From: an uncultured Gemmatimonadota bacterium
GTDB lineage: Bacteria > Gemmatimonadota > Gemmatimonadetes > Gemmatimonadales > Gemmatimonadaceae
Assembly: GCA_903906325.1 (NCBI GenBank)
Contig: CAIVJV010000085.1
Location: forward strand, 1 to 32,742
Direction of reading: 5' to 3'
DNA length: 32,742 nucleotides
Shown here piece by piece: positions 15,424 to 22,096 of this stretch (its first letter is position 1; each line of letters opens with the position of its first letter). Below the pieces are notes generated by a model. The model searched no databases. It saw only the letters and a program-made list of their open reading frames with translations, and had not been told where the DNA came from. The position numbers and the translations under genes are program-made.

Positions 15424-15431
15424 CGCGTGGT

Positions 15432-15456
15432 GGGCGTCGCTCCAGCGCGAGCGCCC
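15432..15456. terminator. weak hairpin between convergent OCD and Rieske genes
   Basis: GGGC, a three-base bulge and GCTC pair with GAGCGCCC across a six-base loop. There is no T-run on either strand. It sits between two convergent stop codons, where a terminator is expected. Confidence 0.3.
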
Positions 15457-15466
15457 CGAGCCGGTC

Positions 15467-16012
15467 TCAGCTGACCTTGACCCCCGTGGTGGCCCAGCCC
15501 GCCGCATCGCCCTCGATCACCCGAAGGGTGTCGACGACGAGCTTGCCGTTCTCGAGCGTCACCGGGTGTCGGTCCATGCTCCGCGGGGACTTCCCTTGGA
15601 TGCGGGTGCCGTTCGCGGTGAAGGTGCTCTTGTGCTTGGGGCAGTAGAGTCGGTTCTGCTCCGGCTGCCAGTCGACCATCGTCCCCTTGTGCGGGCATTC
15701 GCGCGCGAGGGCGTGGACCATCCCCTGGTAGCGGATGAGGATCACCCGGTTGGCGCGGTCGATCGTCGCGCCGTCGGTGGTCGGGATGGGATAGGTCAGA
15801 GTCGCAGCGCCCGTGGTGGCCCCGACGCGATAGCTGCGCGTCATCGCCTCGAGTGGGACGCTCGCGCCGGCCACGGCGGTGAGCGCCGCGACCGCCAGCA
15901 ATCCCTCCTTCAGGAAGGTCCGGCGATCCGGTCCTGCGGCGGTCCCATCGAGATCACACGTGCCATCACAGCCGGCGTCGGAGGCATCGGTATCGGAGCG
16001 AGGGTCGGCCAT
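15467..16012 (-). CDS. Tat-exported Rieske 2Fe-2S protein
   Basis: A 181-residue Rieske protein. The cluster ligands are Cys/His in ECPHKGTMVDW and Cys/His in YCPKHKSTF, the CxH...CxxH pattern. A twin-arginine signal PDRRTFLKEGLLAVAALTAV starts near residue 29, so the folded protein is probably anchored or released outside the membrane. The stretch before the signal is unusual: acidic, with two cysteines (DAGCDGTCDLDG). The protein resembles QcrA-type Rieske subunits, but no cytochrome b gene is adjacent, so it may serve another electron-transfer chain. The start ATG 16012 is the first plausible one; a longer frame upstream is open but unsupported. On the minus strand TAGGAT (16041-16046) is a possible -10 box, giving a short leader. 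Confidence 0.85.
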   Translation of the reverse strand: MADPRSDTDASDAGCDGTCDLDGTAAGPDRRTFLKEGLLAVAALTAVAGASVPLEAMTRSYRVGATTGAATLTYPIPTTDGATIDRANRVILIRYQGMVHALARECPHKGTMVDWQPEQNRLYCPKHKSTFTANGTRIQGKSPRSMDRHPVTLENGKLVVDTLRVIEGDAAGWATTGVKVS

Positions 16013-16078
16013 CAGGCACACTCGGGTGAGAGGGGACGGGATCCTACCCCACGAAGCGCGGCGCGGTCCCATTCGCAT

Positions 16079-16084
16079 TACTCT
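16079..16084 (+). promoter_or_regulatory. candidate -10 hexamer TACTCT, leaderless start at 16092
   Basis: TACTCT ends seven bases before the ATG at 16092, which lacks a Shine-Dalgarno site. The 79-base region also serves the divergent Rieske gene. Confidence 0.42.
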
Positions 16085-16091
16085 TTGTCCC

Positions 16092-17306
16092 ATGGCTGCT
16101 CCCCGCAAGGCCGCCCTCGCCTTCATCTTCGCCTCGATGATCCTCGACATCGTCGCGTTCGGGATCGTCATCCCCGTCCTCCCGCAGCTCATCAAGGGGT
16201 TCCTCGGGGGGGATACGGCGAGGGCCGCGACCTGGTACGGGATCTTCGGGACCACCTGGGCGGCGATGCAATTCATCTGCTCCCCGCTCCTCGGGGCGCT
16301 CTCCGATCGCTTCGGCCGCCGTCCCGTCCTCCTGGTCTCGATCTTCGGGCTCGGGCTCGACTACCTGCTGATGGCCTTCGCCCCCTCGCTCACCTGGCTC
16401 TTCGTCGGGCGGGTGCTCTCGGGGATGACGGCGGCGGGGTTCACCACCGCCACGGCGTATATCGCCGACGTGACCCCGCCGGAGAAGCGCGCGGGGGCCT
16501 TCGGTCTGGTCGGCGCCGCCTGGGGATTCGGTTTCATCATCGGCCCCGCCCTCGGGGGACTCCTCGGCGCGAGCGACCCGCGGCTCCCCTTCATGGTGGC
16601 GGGCGGGCTCGCCCTCGTGAACGCGCTCTATGGGATCTTCGTCCTCCCGGAGTCCCTTCCTCCCGAGCGGCGGGCGCCCTTCTCCCTCGCGCGGGCGAAC
16701 CCCATCGGGGCGCTCCAGCTCCTGCGCCGCCATCACGAGCTCCTCGGGCTCGCCACGGCGAGTCTCCTCTACGCCATCGGTCACACCGTCTTCCCGAGCG
16801 TCTTCGTGCTGTGGGCCGGGTATGTGCTCGGGTGGGAGGCCAAGGCGATCGGGTATTCGCTGGCGATCGTCGGCGTCCTCAACGTGATCGTGCAGGGGGG
16901 GCTCGTCCGCCCCTTGGTCAAGCGACTCGGCGAGCGCACGGCGCTCCGCATCGGCGCGATCGCCGGCGCGGTGGGGTTCGCGACCTACGGGGTGGCCACC
17001 TCGGTCCCGATCTTCTGGCTCGGCGCGGTGCTCTACGCGCCAGCGGGACTCTTCAATCCCTCCTTGCTCGGGCTGATCTCCAAGCAGGTCGGTCCGTCGG
17101 AGCAGGGGCAGGTGCAGGGGGCGAACAGCAGCCTGATGGCGATCGCCGGGATGCTCGGCCCCGCGCTCTTCACCGGCGCCTTCTCCTGGGCGATCGGGGC
17201 GGGGCTCGCCTGGCACATCCCGGGACTCCCCTTCCTCCTCGCCGCCGTGCTCTTCGCCCTCGCGGGGATCACCGCGCTGCGTGCGACCACCACCAGACCG
17301 ACCTGA
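16092..17306 (+). CDS. TetA-like MFS exporter (DHA1 family)
   Basis: A 404-residue, 12-helix drug:H+ antiporter-type transporter. ASMILDIVAFGIVIPVLPQL at TM1, motif A in GALSDRFGRRPVLLVSIFGL, and the motif-C-like GAAWGFGFIIGPALGGLLG in TM5 match the tetracycline-resistance (TCR/TetA) branch of DHA1. Environmental relatives with this profile are usually general efflux pumps, so tetracycline resistance should not be assumed. ATG 16092 is chosen because the MAAPRKAALAF start directly precedes TM1; the frame is open further upstream through the divergent Rieske region, which is a shadow. No regulator gene of the TetR type is adjacent. Confidence 0.88.
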   Translation: MAAPRKAALAFIFASMILDIVAFGIVIPVLPQLIKGFLGGDTARAATWYGIFGTTWAAMQFICSPLLGALSDRFGRRPVLLVSIFGLGLDYLLMAFAPSLTWLFVGRVLSGMTAAGFTTATAYIADVTPPEKRAGAFGLVGAAWGFGFIIGPALGGLLGASDPRLPFMVAGGLALVNALYGIFVLPESLPPERRAPFSLARANPIGALQLLRRHHELLGLATASLLYAIGHTVFPSVFVLWAGYVLGWEAKAIGYSLAIVGVLNVIVQGGLVRPLVKRLGERTALRIGAIAGAVGFATYGVATSVPIFWLGAVLYAPAGLFNPSLLGLISKQVGPSEQGQVQGANSSLMAIAGMLGPALFTGAFSWAIGAGLAWHIPGLPFLLAAVLFALAGITALRATTTRPT

Positions 17307-17325
17307 CGCCAGCCCCACGACGCCC

Positions 17326-17736
17326 ATGCCGACCCGCCTCGTGCTCTGCCTGCTCCTCCTCCTGCCGCTCGCCGCACCCGCCCAAGGGCGCACCGGTCGC
17401 TGGCAGCCCATCGGCACGACGGTGACCGGGAACCCCGTCTATCTCGATCCCACGAGCGTGACGACCGCGAACGGGATCATCACGGCGACGATCCGCACGA
17501 CCTATACCAAGCCGGTCGCGACGCCGAAGGGCCCGATCACCGCGAGCCGCGCGATCGCGATGTTCGATTGCGCCAAGAAGCAGGTCGCCGTGAAGCAGAG
17601 CATCATCTGGCACGACGAGCGGCAGGGGACCATCTACGAGAAGCGGGCCCCAACCCAACCCGGGTTCGGGCCCGCCTTCACCAGCAACTTCTCCGGCGTC
17701 GCACTCGCGCATCTCTGCCAGGCGCGTCCCGCGTAG
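17326..17736 (+). CDS. Small secreted protein, surface-adhesin E-like
   Basis: A 136-residue exported protein with a clear signal peptide (MPTRLVLCLLLLLPLAAPAQ). The mature part resembles the Adhesin_E family: a W at the start, NPVYLDPTSVTTANG, a strand-rich middle with ITASRAIAMFDCAKKQ, and a final Cys in AHLCQARPA. The two mature cysteines, about 80 residues apart, probably form a disulfide. The family name comes from Haemophilus protein E, but most members are uncharacterised small periplasmic proteins, so an adhesin role is not implied. The gene begins 19 bases after the MFS exporter and could be co-transcribed. A strong hairpin follows its stop directly. Confidence 0.7.
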   Translation: MPTRLVLCLLLLLPLAAPAQGRTGRWQPIGTTVTGNPVYLDPTSVTTANGIITATIRTTYTKPVATPKGPITASRAIAMFDCAKKQVAVKQSIIWHDERQGTIYEKRAPTQPGFGPAFTSNFSGVALAHLCQARPA

Positions 17737-17738
17737 CG

Positions 17739-17757
17739 GGGGCGCCTCAGGCGCCCC
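17739..17757. terminator. bidirectional hairpin between convergent genes
   Basis: GGGGCGCC and GGCGCCCC form a perfect 8-bp stem with a three-base loop TCA. It fills the gap between the stops at 17736 and 17758 almost exactly. No T-run follows, so it may only block readthrough or protect 3' ends. Confidence 0.6.
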
Positions 17758-18396
17758 TCACTTCGGGAAGGCGAGGAACCCCGCGAGGCGCGCGACCTCC
17801 TTGGCGTTCACGTACTTCCCGATCTCCTTGTCGAACTGGGCGCGCGAGGTCCAGGGGCGATACTCCTTGAACTCACGCAGCATCCGTGGGCCCATGGTCG
17901 GGATCGTCATGAGATCGGCATCGCTCGCCGTCGTCGGGTTCATCGGGACGAACACATACTGCTCGAGCCGCGCGACCTCGTCGGGCTTCACGTACTTCCC
18001 CATCTCACGGCGGAAGACGGCGAGGTCCTTGTAGGGGCGGTACTCCAGGAACTCGCGGATCATCCGTGGCCCCATCCCCGGCACGAGCGCGATCTCCTCA
18101 CGCGTCGCCGCGTTCAGGTTGAGGTGCACCCAGAGCTTGGGGTAGAGCTCGGCCCGCTGCGCGTCGCTGAGCTTCCCCTTGAGGAAGGCGTCGTACGCCG
18201 CCGGTCCGGCGAAGGGGCGCGCCGCGACCAGCTCCTTCGCGAGCGCGGGGGTCATCCCCGGCATGACGGCGATCTCCGCCTCGGGGAGGGTGTTCGCATC
18301 CTTGGCGGTGACGGAGGCGCCGACCTGGGCCTGTGCGGCGAGCGCGACGACGGCGAGGAGGAGGGTGGCGCGGGAGAGGGAGCGGCGCATGATCAT
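17758..18396 (-). CDS. Secreted protein with three tandem helix-hairpin-helix repeats
   Basis: A 212-residue exported protein. After a signal peptide (SLSRATLLLAVVALAAQAQV) come three repeats of about 60 residues. Each has a helix-hairpin-helix core: IAVMPGMTPALAKELVAARP, IALVPGMGPRMIREFLEYRP and LMTIPTMGPRMLREFKEYRP. In repeats two and three a further hairpin reads EMGKYVKPDEVARL or EIGKYVNAKEVARL. This is the ComEA-type (HhH)2 fold, which in ComEA binds double-stranded DNA during uptake. The repeats here diverge in the hairpin glycines (TMGP), so DNA binding is only possible, not shown. ATG 18396 overlaps the stop of the upstream membrane-protein gene; ATG 18390 is an alternative start. Confidence 0.8.
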   Translation of the reverse strand: MIMRRSLSRATLLLAVVALAAQAQVGASVTAKDANTLPEAEIAVMPGMTPALAKELVAARPFAGPAAYDAFLKGKLSDAQRAELYPKLWVHLNLNAATREEIALVPGMGPRMIREFLEYRPYKDLAVFRREMGKYVKPDEVARLEQYVFVPMNPTTASDADLMTIPTMGPRMLREFKEYRPWTSRAQFDKEIGKYVNAKEVARLAGFLAFPK

Positions 18397-18836
18397 CGGG
18401 TAGGGTCGGTGGAGGAGAGCAGTGGATGACGGTAGGCGTACAAGAGGCCGAGGAGGCCGAACTGCACCAACGTGCCCGGCGAGAGCACCGGGGCCTCGCC
18501 ATGGAGGACGGCCTTCCAGAGATCGAACCCCAGGAGCGAGGGATCGAACTCGTGCTCCATCTCGTAGTTCCCCGTCACATGGAAGTAAATCCCGAGCGGA
18601 CCGGCGACGATCAGGAGCAACATCATCGCTTGGAAGATCCGCAGGGTGCGCCGATCGAAGGCCCACCAGTGCCACCCGGTCACCACCATGGTGGTCACCA
18701 GGAGCCCGAAGGGGATCAACTGCGTCCGGTCCTCGTAGTGCTCGAGGAGGACCAAATCGCCCACGAGCCCGACCGCCCCGATCATCAGGAGCACCAAGAG
18801 GCCGCGGCGCAGCAACGAGGAGGAGTCGGTGGGCAT
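18393..18836 (-). CDS. Four-helix membrane protein of unknown function
   Basis: A 147-residue protein with four predicted transmembrane helices: around LLVLLMIGAVGLVGDLVLL, LIPFGLLVTTMVVTGWHWWA, IFQAMMLLLIVAGPLGIYFH and LVQFGLLGLLYAYRHPLL. Between helices three and four is a polar loop with GNYEMEHEFDPSL. I do not recognise a named family. It is the first gene of a two-gene operon, overlapping the helix-hairpin-helix gene by four bases, so the two products may act together at the membrane. No Shine-Dalgarno site precedes the ATG; the upstream bases are pyrimidine-rich. Confidence 0.7.
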   Translation of the reverse strand: MPTDSSSLLRRGLLVLLMIGAVGLVGDLVLLEHYEDRTQLIPFGLLVTTMVVTGWHWWAFDRRTLRIFQAMMLLLIVAGPLGIYFHVTGNYEMEHEFDPSLLGFDLWKAVLHGEAPVLSPGTLVQFGLLGLLYAYRHPLLSSTDPTR

Positions 18837-18974
18837 GAGGGGGCGGGGGAGGGGGACGGCTCGCCATCTGATGGGACGCCGCGTTAGCGTTAAACGTGCA
18901 GGGTCCTGCCTCCCGGCGCCATCGGGGGGAGCCCTGACCTCACCGACCGACGACCCCCCCTACCGGAGGCCCTG
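18837..18974. promoter_or_regulatory. divergent intergenic region before the PCD gene
   Basis: The 138 bases hold a perfect 11-base palindrome CCATCTGATGG (18864-18874) and a tandem GCGTTA repeat (18881-18892) followed by TTAAAC. The PCD Shine-Dalgarno (GGAGG) lies just before 18975. The AT-richer patch at 18882-18897 is the likeliest promoter; no known operator was recognised. Confidence 0.3.
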
Positions 18975-19265
18975 ATGCCCAAGCTTCCCGTACTCGCCGA
19001 TCATGAGATCGACCGCCGTCTCGCGACCCTCTCCGAGTGGATGCGCCAGGGCGATGCGATCACCCGCACCTTCCTCTTCGATGGCTTCCCTGAGGCCACG
19101 GCCTTCGTGCAGCGGCTCGTGGAGCCCGCCGAGGCGATGAACCATCATCCCGATGTGGATGTGCGGTACAACCAGGTGATCATCACGCTCTCCACGCACG
19201 ACAGCGGGGGGCTGACGGAGCACGACTTCACCTTGGCGGCGCGGATCGACGGGTTGGTCGGTTGA
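18975..19265 (+). CDS. phhB: 4a-hydroxytetrahydrobiopterin dehydratase (PCD/DCoH)
   Basis: A 96-residue pterin-4a-carbinolamine dehydratase. The active-site histidines are in EAMNHHPDVDV, and the second signature, STHDSGGLTEHDFTLA, completes the family pattern. The enzyme dehydrates 4a-hydroxy-tetrahydropterin, normally regenerating the cofactor of aromatic amino acid hydroxylases. No phenylalanine hydroxylase is in the window, and such stand-alone copies are common in bacteria that use other pterins. The start has a GGAGG Shine-Dalgarno with good spacing. The gene is monocistronic and convergent with the DUF4097-like gene. Confidence 0.92.
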   Translation: MPKLPVLADHEIDRRLATLSEWMRQGDAITRTFLFDGFPEATAFVQRLVEPAEAMNHHPDVDVRYNQVIITLSTHDSGGLTEHDFTLAARIDGLVG

Positions 19266-19279
19266 CGGGGCGCCCAGCC
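19260..19279. terminator. possible hairpin between convergent genes
   Basis: GGTT...AGCC arms flank an inner GGG/CCC pair around the PCD stop. The stem is short and contains a wobble pair and a bulge; support is mainly its convergent position. Confidence 0.25.
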
Positions 19280-19286
19280 ACCGCGC

Positions 19287-20072
19287 TCACCCCTTCTTGA
19301 CCGTCACGCTCCCATTCACGGTCGATGCCTTGAGCGTCGGCCCGCCCTTCCCCATCGTCGCGCGCATGCGGCGCCGCGAGATCGTCCCGTCCAGCGTCAC
19401 CGGATGTTCGGTGGTGACCCGTCCATTCACGGTGGAGAGGTCGAGCACCGCCCCCGTGGTCTCGGGGAGGATGATGGTGATGCTCCCATTCACCGAGCTG
19501 TAGCGCACCCCATCCCCCACCACGGCCCCCTGCGCCGTGATGGACCCATTCACCGTGGAGGCGTTGACGCGCCCCGTGAGGGACCGTGCGGTGACGCTGC
19601 CGTTCACCGTCGAGGCATCGACATCCCCGCCGATCTCGGTGAGCGTCACCGCCCCATTGACGGTCGAGGCGGTGACCTTCGCATCCGCCGGGACCTTCAC
19701 GACGAGGTCCACGGAGACGTCGGTCCCTCGGATGTGCGACCCGCCACGGTAGCCCGACGCATCACAGCGCGCGTCGGGCCCCCAGAGGGCGCAGATCACC
19801 ACGTCGCCGTTGCCGGCTCCCGCCATCCGCGCCTCGATGCGCACGGCGTCCGCCTCCCCGCGACGCACCTTCTTGGTGGCGGTGACCTCGACGGTGCGGC
19901 CGGCGCTCGGCGTCACCCGCACCGCGCCGTTCACGTTGCGCACCGACACGGTGCGCCCCGCTCCCAGGGTGCCGCTCCACTGCCAGGTGGTGGTGGATTG
20001 CGCGGTGAGTGGGAGGGCGAGCACGAGGCTCGCGGCGAGAGCGAGGAGGACGGGGTGGCGACGGGTGGCCAT
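19287..20072 (-). CDS. Secreted beta-helix protein with repeated VNG motifs (DUF4097-like)
   Basis: A 261-residue exported protein with a signal peptide (VLLALAASLVLALPLTAQ). The mature part carries seven VNG repeats: VRNVNGAVRV, ASTVNGAVTL, ASTVNGSVTA, ASTVNGSITA, YSSVNGSITI, LSTVNGRVTT and ASTVNGSVTV. Each would form one rung of a right-handed parallel beta-helix, as in the DUF4097/DUF4098 putative-adhesin families. Two cysteines in the middle (VICALWGPDARCDASG) may form a disulfide. The cellular role of these proteins is unknown, although they often sit near anti-sigma-factor genes; none is seen here. The start ATG 20072 precedes the signal directly. A longer upstream frame is a shadow. 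Confidence 0.8.
   Translation of the reverse strand: MATRRHPVLLALAASLVLALPLTAQSTTTWQWSGTLGAGRTVSVRNVNGAVRVTPSAGRTVEVTATKKVRRGEADAVRIEARMAGAGNGDVVICALWGPDARCDASGYRGGSHIRGTDVSVDLVVKVPADAKVTASTVNGAVTLTEIGGDVDASTVNGSVTARSLTGRVNASTVNGSITAQGAVVGDGVRYSSVNGSITIILPETTGAVLDLSTVNGRVTTEHPVTLDGTISRRRMRATMGKGGPTLKASTVNGSVTVKKG
19305..19660 (-). repeat. intragenic repeat encoding the VNG motifs
   Basis: Near-identical blocks of the form CCATTCACGGT(C/G)GA (plus strand) recur at 19313, 19411, 19485, 19549, 19601 and 19652 approximately, spaced 50-98 bases apart. They encode the STVNG repeats of the beta-helix protein and could support unequal recombination that changes rung number. Confidence 0.6.
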
Positions 20073-20102
20073 AATCGGTTCCGAGCGGGGAAGGAGATAC
20101 CC

Positions 20103-20118
20103 GACCCTACGCAGGGTC
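20103..20118 (-). terminator. hairpin after the HAD phosphatase gene
   Basis: GACCCT (20103-20108) and AGGGTC (20113-20118) form a perfect 6-bp stem with loop ACGC, seven bases beyond the HAD stop. A third GACCCT at 20120-20125 could pair with AGGGTC instead. It is a plausible terminator for the symporter-phosphatase operon. Confidence 0.4.
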
Positions 20119-20124
20119 AGACCC

Positions 20125-20796
20125 TCAGGTTTCAGCGGACCCGATCGCGCGGACGACCAGGCGGACATCGCCGAACCCATGGAGCCAATGGTCGGGTGCC
20201 GTCGGCTCGAGCACCGCGCGCGTGTTCGGCCCCCAGAGCGCGGCGGCCGTCTGGACCCCCGCGGCGCGTCCGGCGTGCATGTCGTGCGTCGAATCCCCGA
20301 TGAAGACCGCATGCGCGGGGGTGGGCTCCCCGAGCGCATGCAGGGCGAAGCGCACCGGCTCGGGATCGGGCTTGTGTCGCGTGGTGGCGTCGATCCCCAC
20401 CACGACCTGGAAGCACCCCTCCACGCCGATGAGCGCGAGGGAGCGCCGCGCCCCGACCTCGAGCTTGGAGGTGACGATGCCGAGCGCATGGCCGTCGGCG
20501 TGCAGCGCGCGGATCGTCTCCACCGCCCCGGGATACGCGGTGGTCATCGCATCGTGATGCGCCCGCTGGAAGGTCCGATAGCGATCGCGGACCAGGTCCA
20601 GATCCGCCTCGTCCGCGCTCCAGGGGCGGAGGATGTCGTCGAGCGGCCGCCCGATCCCCGCGATCCACTCCGCCTCGGTGGGGCGATGCGTCCGCCCCGC
20701 GAAGGCGTGCTCCATCGAGGCGGTGAGGAGCGCGATCGAATCGACGATCGTCCCGTCCAGGTCGAAGAGGACGGTGAGCGGGCGCGTCGCGCTCAC
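20125..20796 (-). CDS. HAD-superfamily hydrolase, phosphoglycolate-phosphatase-like
   Basis: A 223-residue HAD subfamily IA phosphatase. Motif I is LFDLDGTIVDS with the nucleophile Asp, motif II is the Ser in VTSKLE, the motif III Lys is in RHKPDP, and motif IV is FIGDSTHDMHAGRAAG. The helical cap lies between motifs I and II, as in phosphoglycolate phosphatase and PpaX. It would hydrolyse a small phosphate ester or pyrophosphate; the substrate cannot be inferred. The start is GTG 20796, overlapping the stop of the DAACS symporter gene (GTGA), so the two are translationally coupled. A long upstream open frame antisense to the symporter is a shadow. Confidence 0.88.
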   Translation of the reverse strand: MSATRPLTVLFDLDGTIVDSIALLTASMEHAFAGRTHRPTEAEWIAGIGRPLDDILRPWSADEADLDLVRDRYRTFQRAHHDAMTTAYPGAVETIRALHADGHALGIVTSKLEVGARRSLALIGVEGCFQVVVGIDATTRHKPDPEPVRFALHALGEPTPAHAVFIGDSTHDMHAGRAAGVQTAAALWGPNTRAVLEPTAPDHWLHGFGDVRLVVRAIGSAET

Positions 20797-22050
20797 GAGG
20801 TCGGCGCGGCCGATGTCTCCCCGCGCGCGAGGATCACCGCGGCGGTCATATGCCCCGTCACATTCGTCGTCGTGCGGAACATGTCGGGGATCGTGTCGGC
20901 GCCGAGGAGGATCCCGATCCCCTCCACCGGGATGCCGGCCGCCATCAGCACGGGGACCATCACGAGGATCGAGCCGCCGGGGATCCCCGGCACGGAGAAC
21001 GAGGTCACCACCGAGGTGAGGGCGATGGTCAGGAGCTGCGCGGCGCCGAGATCCACCCCGTAGAGCCGGGCGATGAAGAGCACCCCGACGGTCTGTCCGA
21101 TCCCCGCGCCGGCGCGGAACATCGTCGCCGCGAGCGGGATCAGGACGTTCCCGATCGTTGGCGGGAGGCGGAGCCGGTCGCGCACGGCCTCGAGCATCGC
21201 CGGCAAGGCCGCGAGGGAGGAACGCGAGCTGAAGGCGATCGTCTGCGCGGGGAGTGCGGCGCGCGCGAAGTCGCGGAGGGTGGTGCGCCCGAGCACGACC
21301 GCCGCCGGGTAGAGCACGCCGCCCATGAAGCCCACGCAGATCGCGGAGACGACCCCGATATAGCCGGCGAGGGCGGCGAGGGCGCTCACCCCCAACTTCG
21401 CCGCGAGGCCGACCGTCAGGGCGAAGACCCCGAGCGGGGCGAGCCGCAGGATCGCGCGCACCAGGATGAGCGACGCCTCCATCACCCCATCGAGCACGCG
21501 GATCACGGGGGTCCTCCGCTCGAGGGGGACCTGGAGCAGCGCGATCGCGAAGGCCACCGAGGCGAGGATCAACGGGAGCATCGCGCCGTCGGCGGCGGCC
21601 TTGATCGGATTGGGCGGCACCAACGCCACCACCCACTCAGCCAGGCTCGGCACCGCCTTCGCGCCCTCGGCGGCCTGCGCCCCGGCGCTCGCGGCACTCG
21701 CCTGCATCGCCGCCACCGCCGCCGGGTCGAGGGGGAGCTGCCCGAGCAGGGGGATACCCGACGAGCACGCCCACGCCGGAGGCCGCGGCGAGCACCCCCA
21801 CGAAGAGGAGGATCGCCCGCGCCCCGATCCGCCCGACCGTCCTGGGGTCGGGCGCGGCGGTGACCCCGACGATCAGACTCGAGACGACGAGGGGGATCAC
21901 CGTCATCCGGATCGCATTGATGAAGAGGGCCCCGACGGGATCGAGCCCGCGGAGGAGCGCCGCACCGGCGCCGGTCTCCGCCCCGGCGAGGGGGAGGCCG
22001 AGGGCGAAGCCGGCCGCGAGGGCGAGCAGGACTTGAGCGGTGAGCGACAT
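20793..22050 (-). pseudogene. DAACS-family symporter, frameshifted at a G5 run
   Basis: A sodium/proton-coupled dicarboxylate or amino acid symporter of the GltP type, split over two frames. The N-terminal part starts at MSLTAQVLLALAAGFALG (ATG 22050) and runs to GVGVLVGYP. The homologous sequence then continues in another frame with LLGQLPLDPAAVAAMQ through to the stop at 20793. The switch falls on five G (21749-21753, plus strand); removing one restores a single frame of about 418 residues. HP1 is visible as AFSSRSSLAALP. TM7 has PLAATMFRAG where the canonical NMDGT motif is expected, so the substrate is probably not glutamate. Both halves keep normal composition, so a sequence error or recent mutation is likely. 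CATCTT lies seven bases before the ATG. Confidence 0.8.
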
Positions 22051-22057
22051 CCCCAGA

Positions 22058-22063
22058 AAGATG
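22058..22063 (-). promoter_or_regulatory. candidate -10 hexamer CATCTT, leaderless start at 22050
   Basis: On the minus strand CATCTT ends seven bases before the symporter ATG. On the plus strand TACATA (22085-22090) ends six bases before ATG 22097 of the LVIVD gene, a near match to the same arrangement. Both divergent promoters would fit within 46 bases. Confidence 0.4.
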
Positions 22064-22096
22064 GCGTCTCGGGCGCGCCTCGGATACATATCGGGG

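Noticed and set aside
16092..17306. Tetracycline resistance gene
   Set aside because: Only the TetA-branch MFS profile is visible; no TetR partner or mobile context, so a general exporter is the safer call.
18864..18874. Palindrome CCATCTGATGG as a known operator
   Set aside because: It matches no operator I can name and 11-base palindromes arise by chance; it is only noted within the intergenic entry.
19305..19660. Spaced similar blocks resembling a CRISPR or tandem array
   Set aside because: The blocks are in frame inside a signal-peptide protein and encode VNG rungs; spacing is irregular and the spacers are coding.
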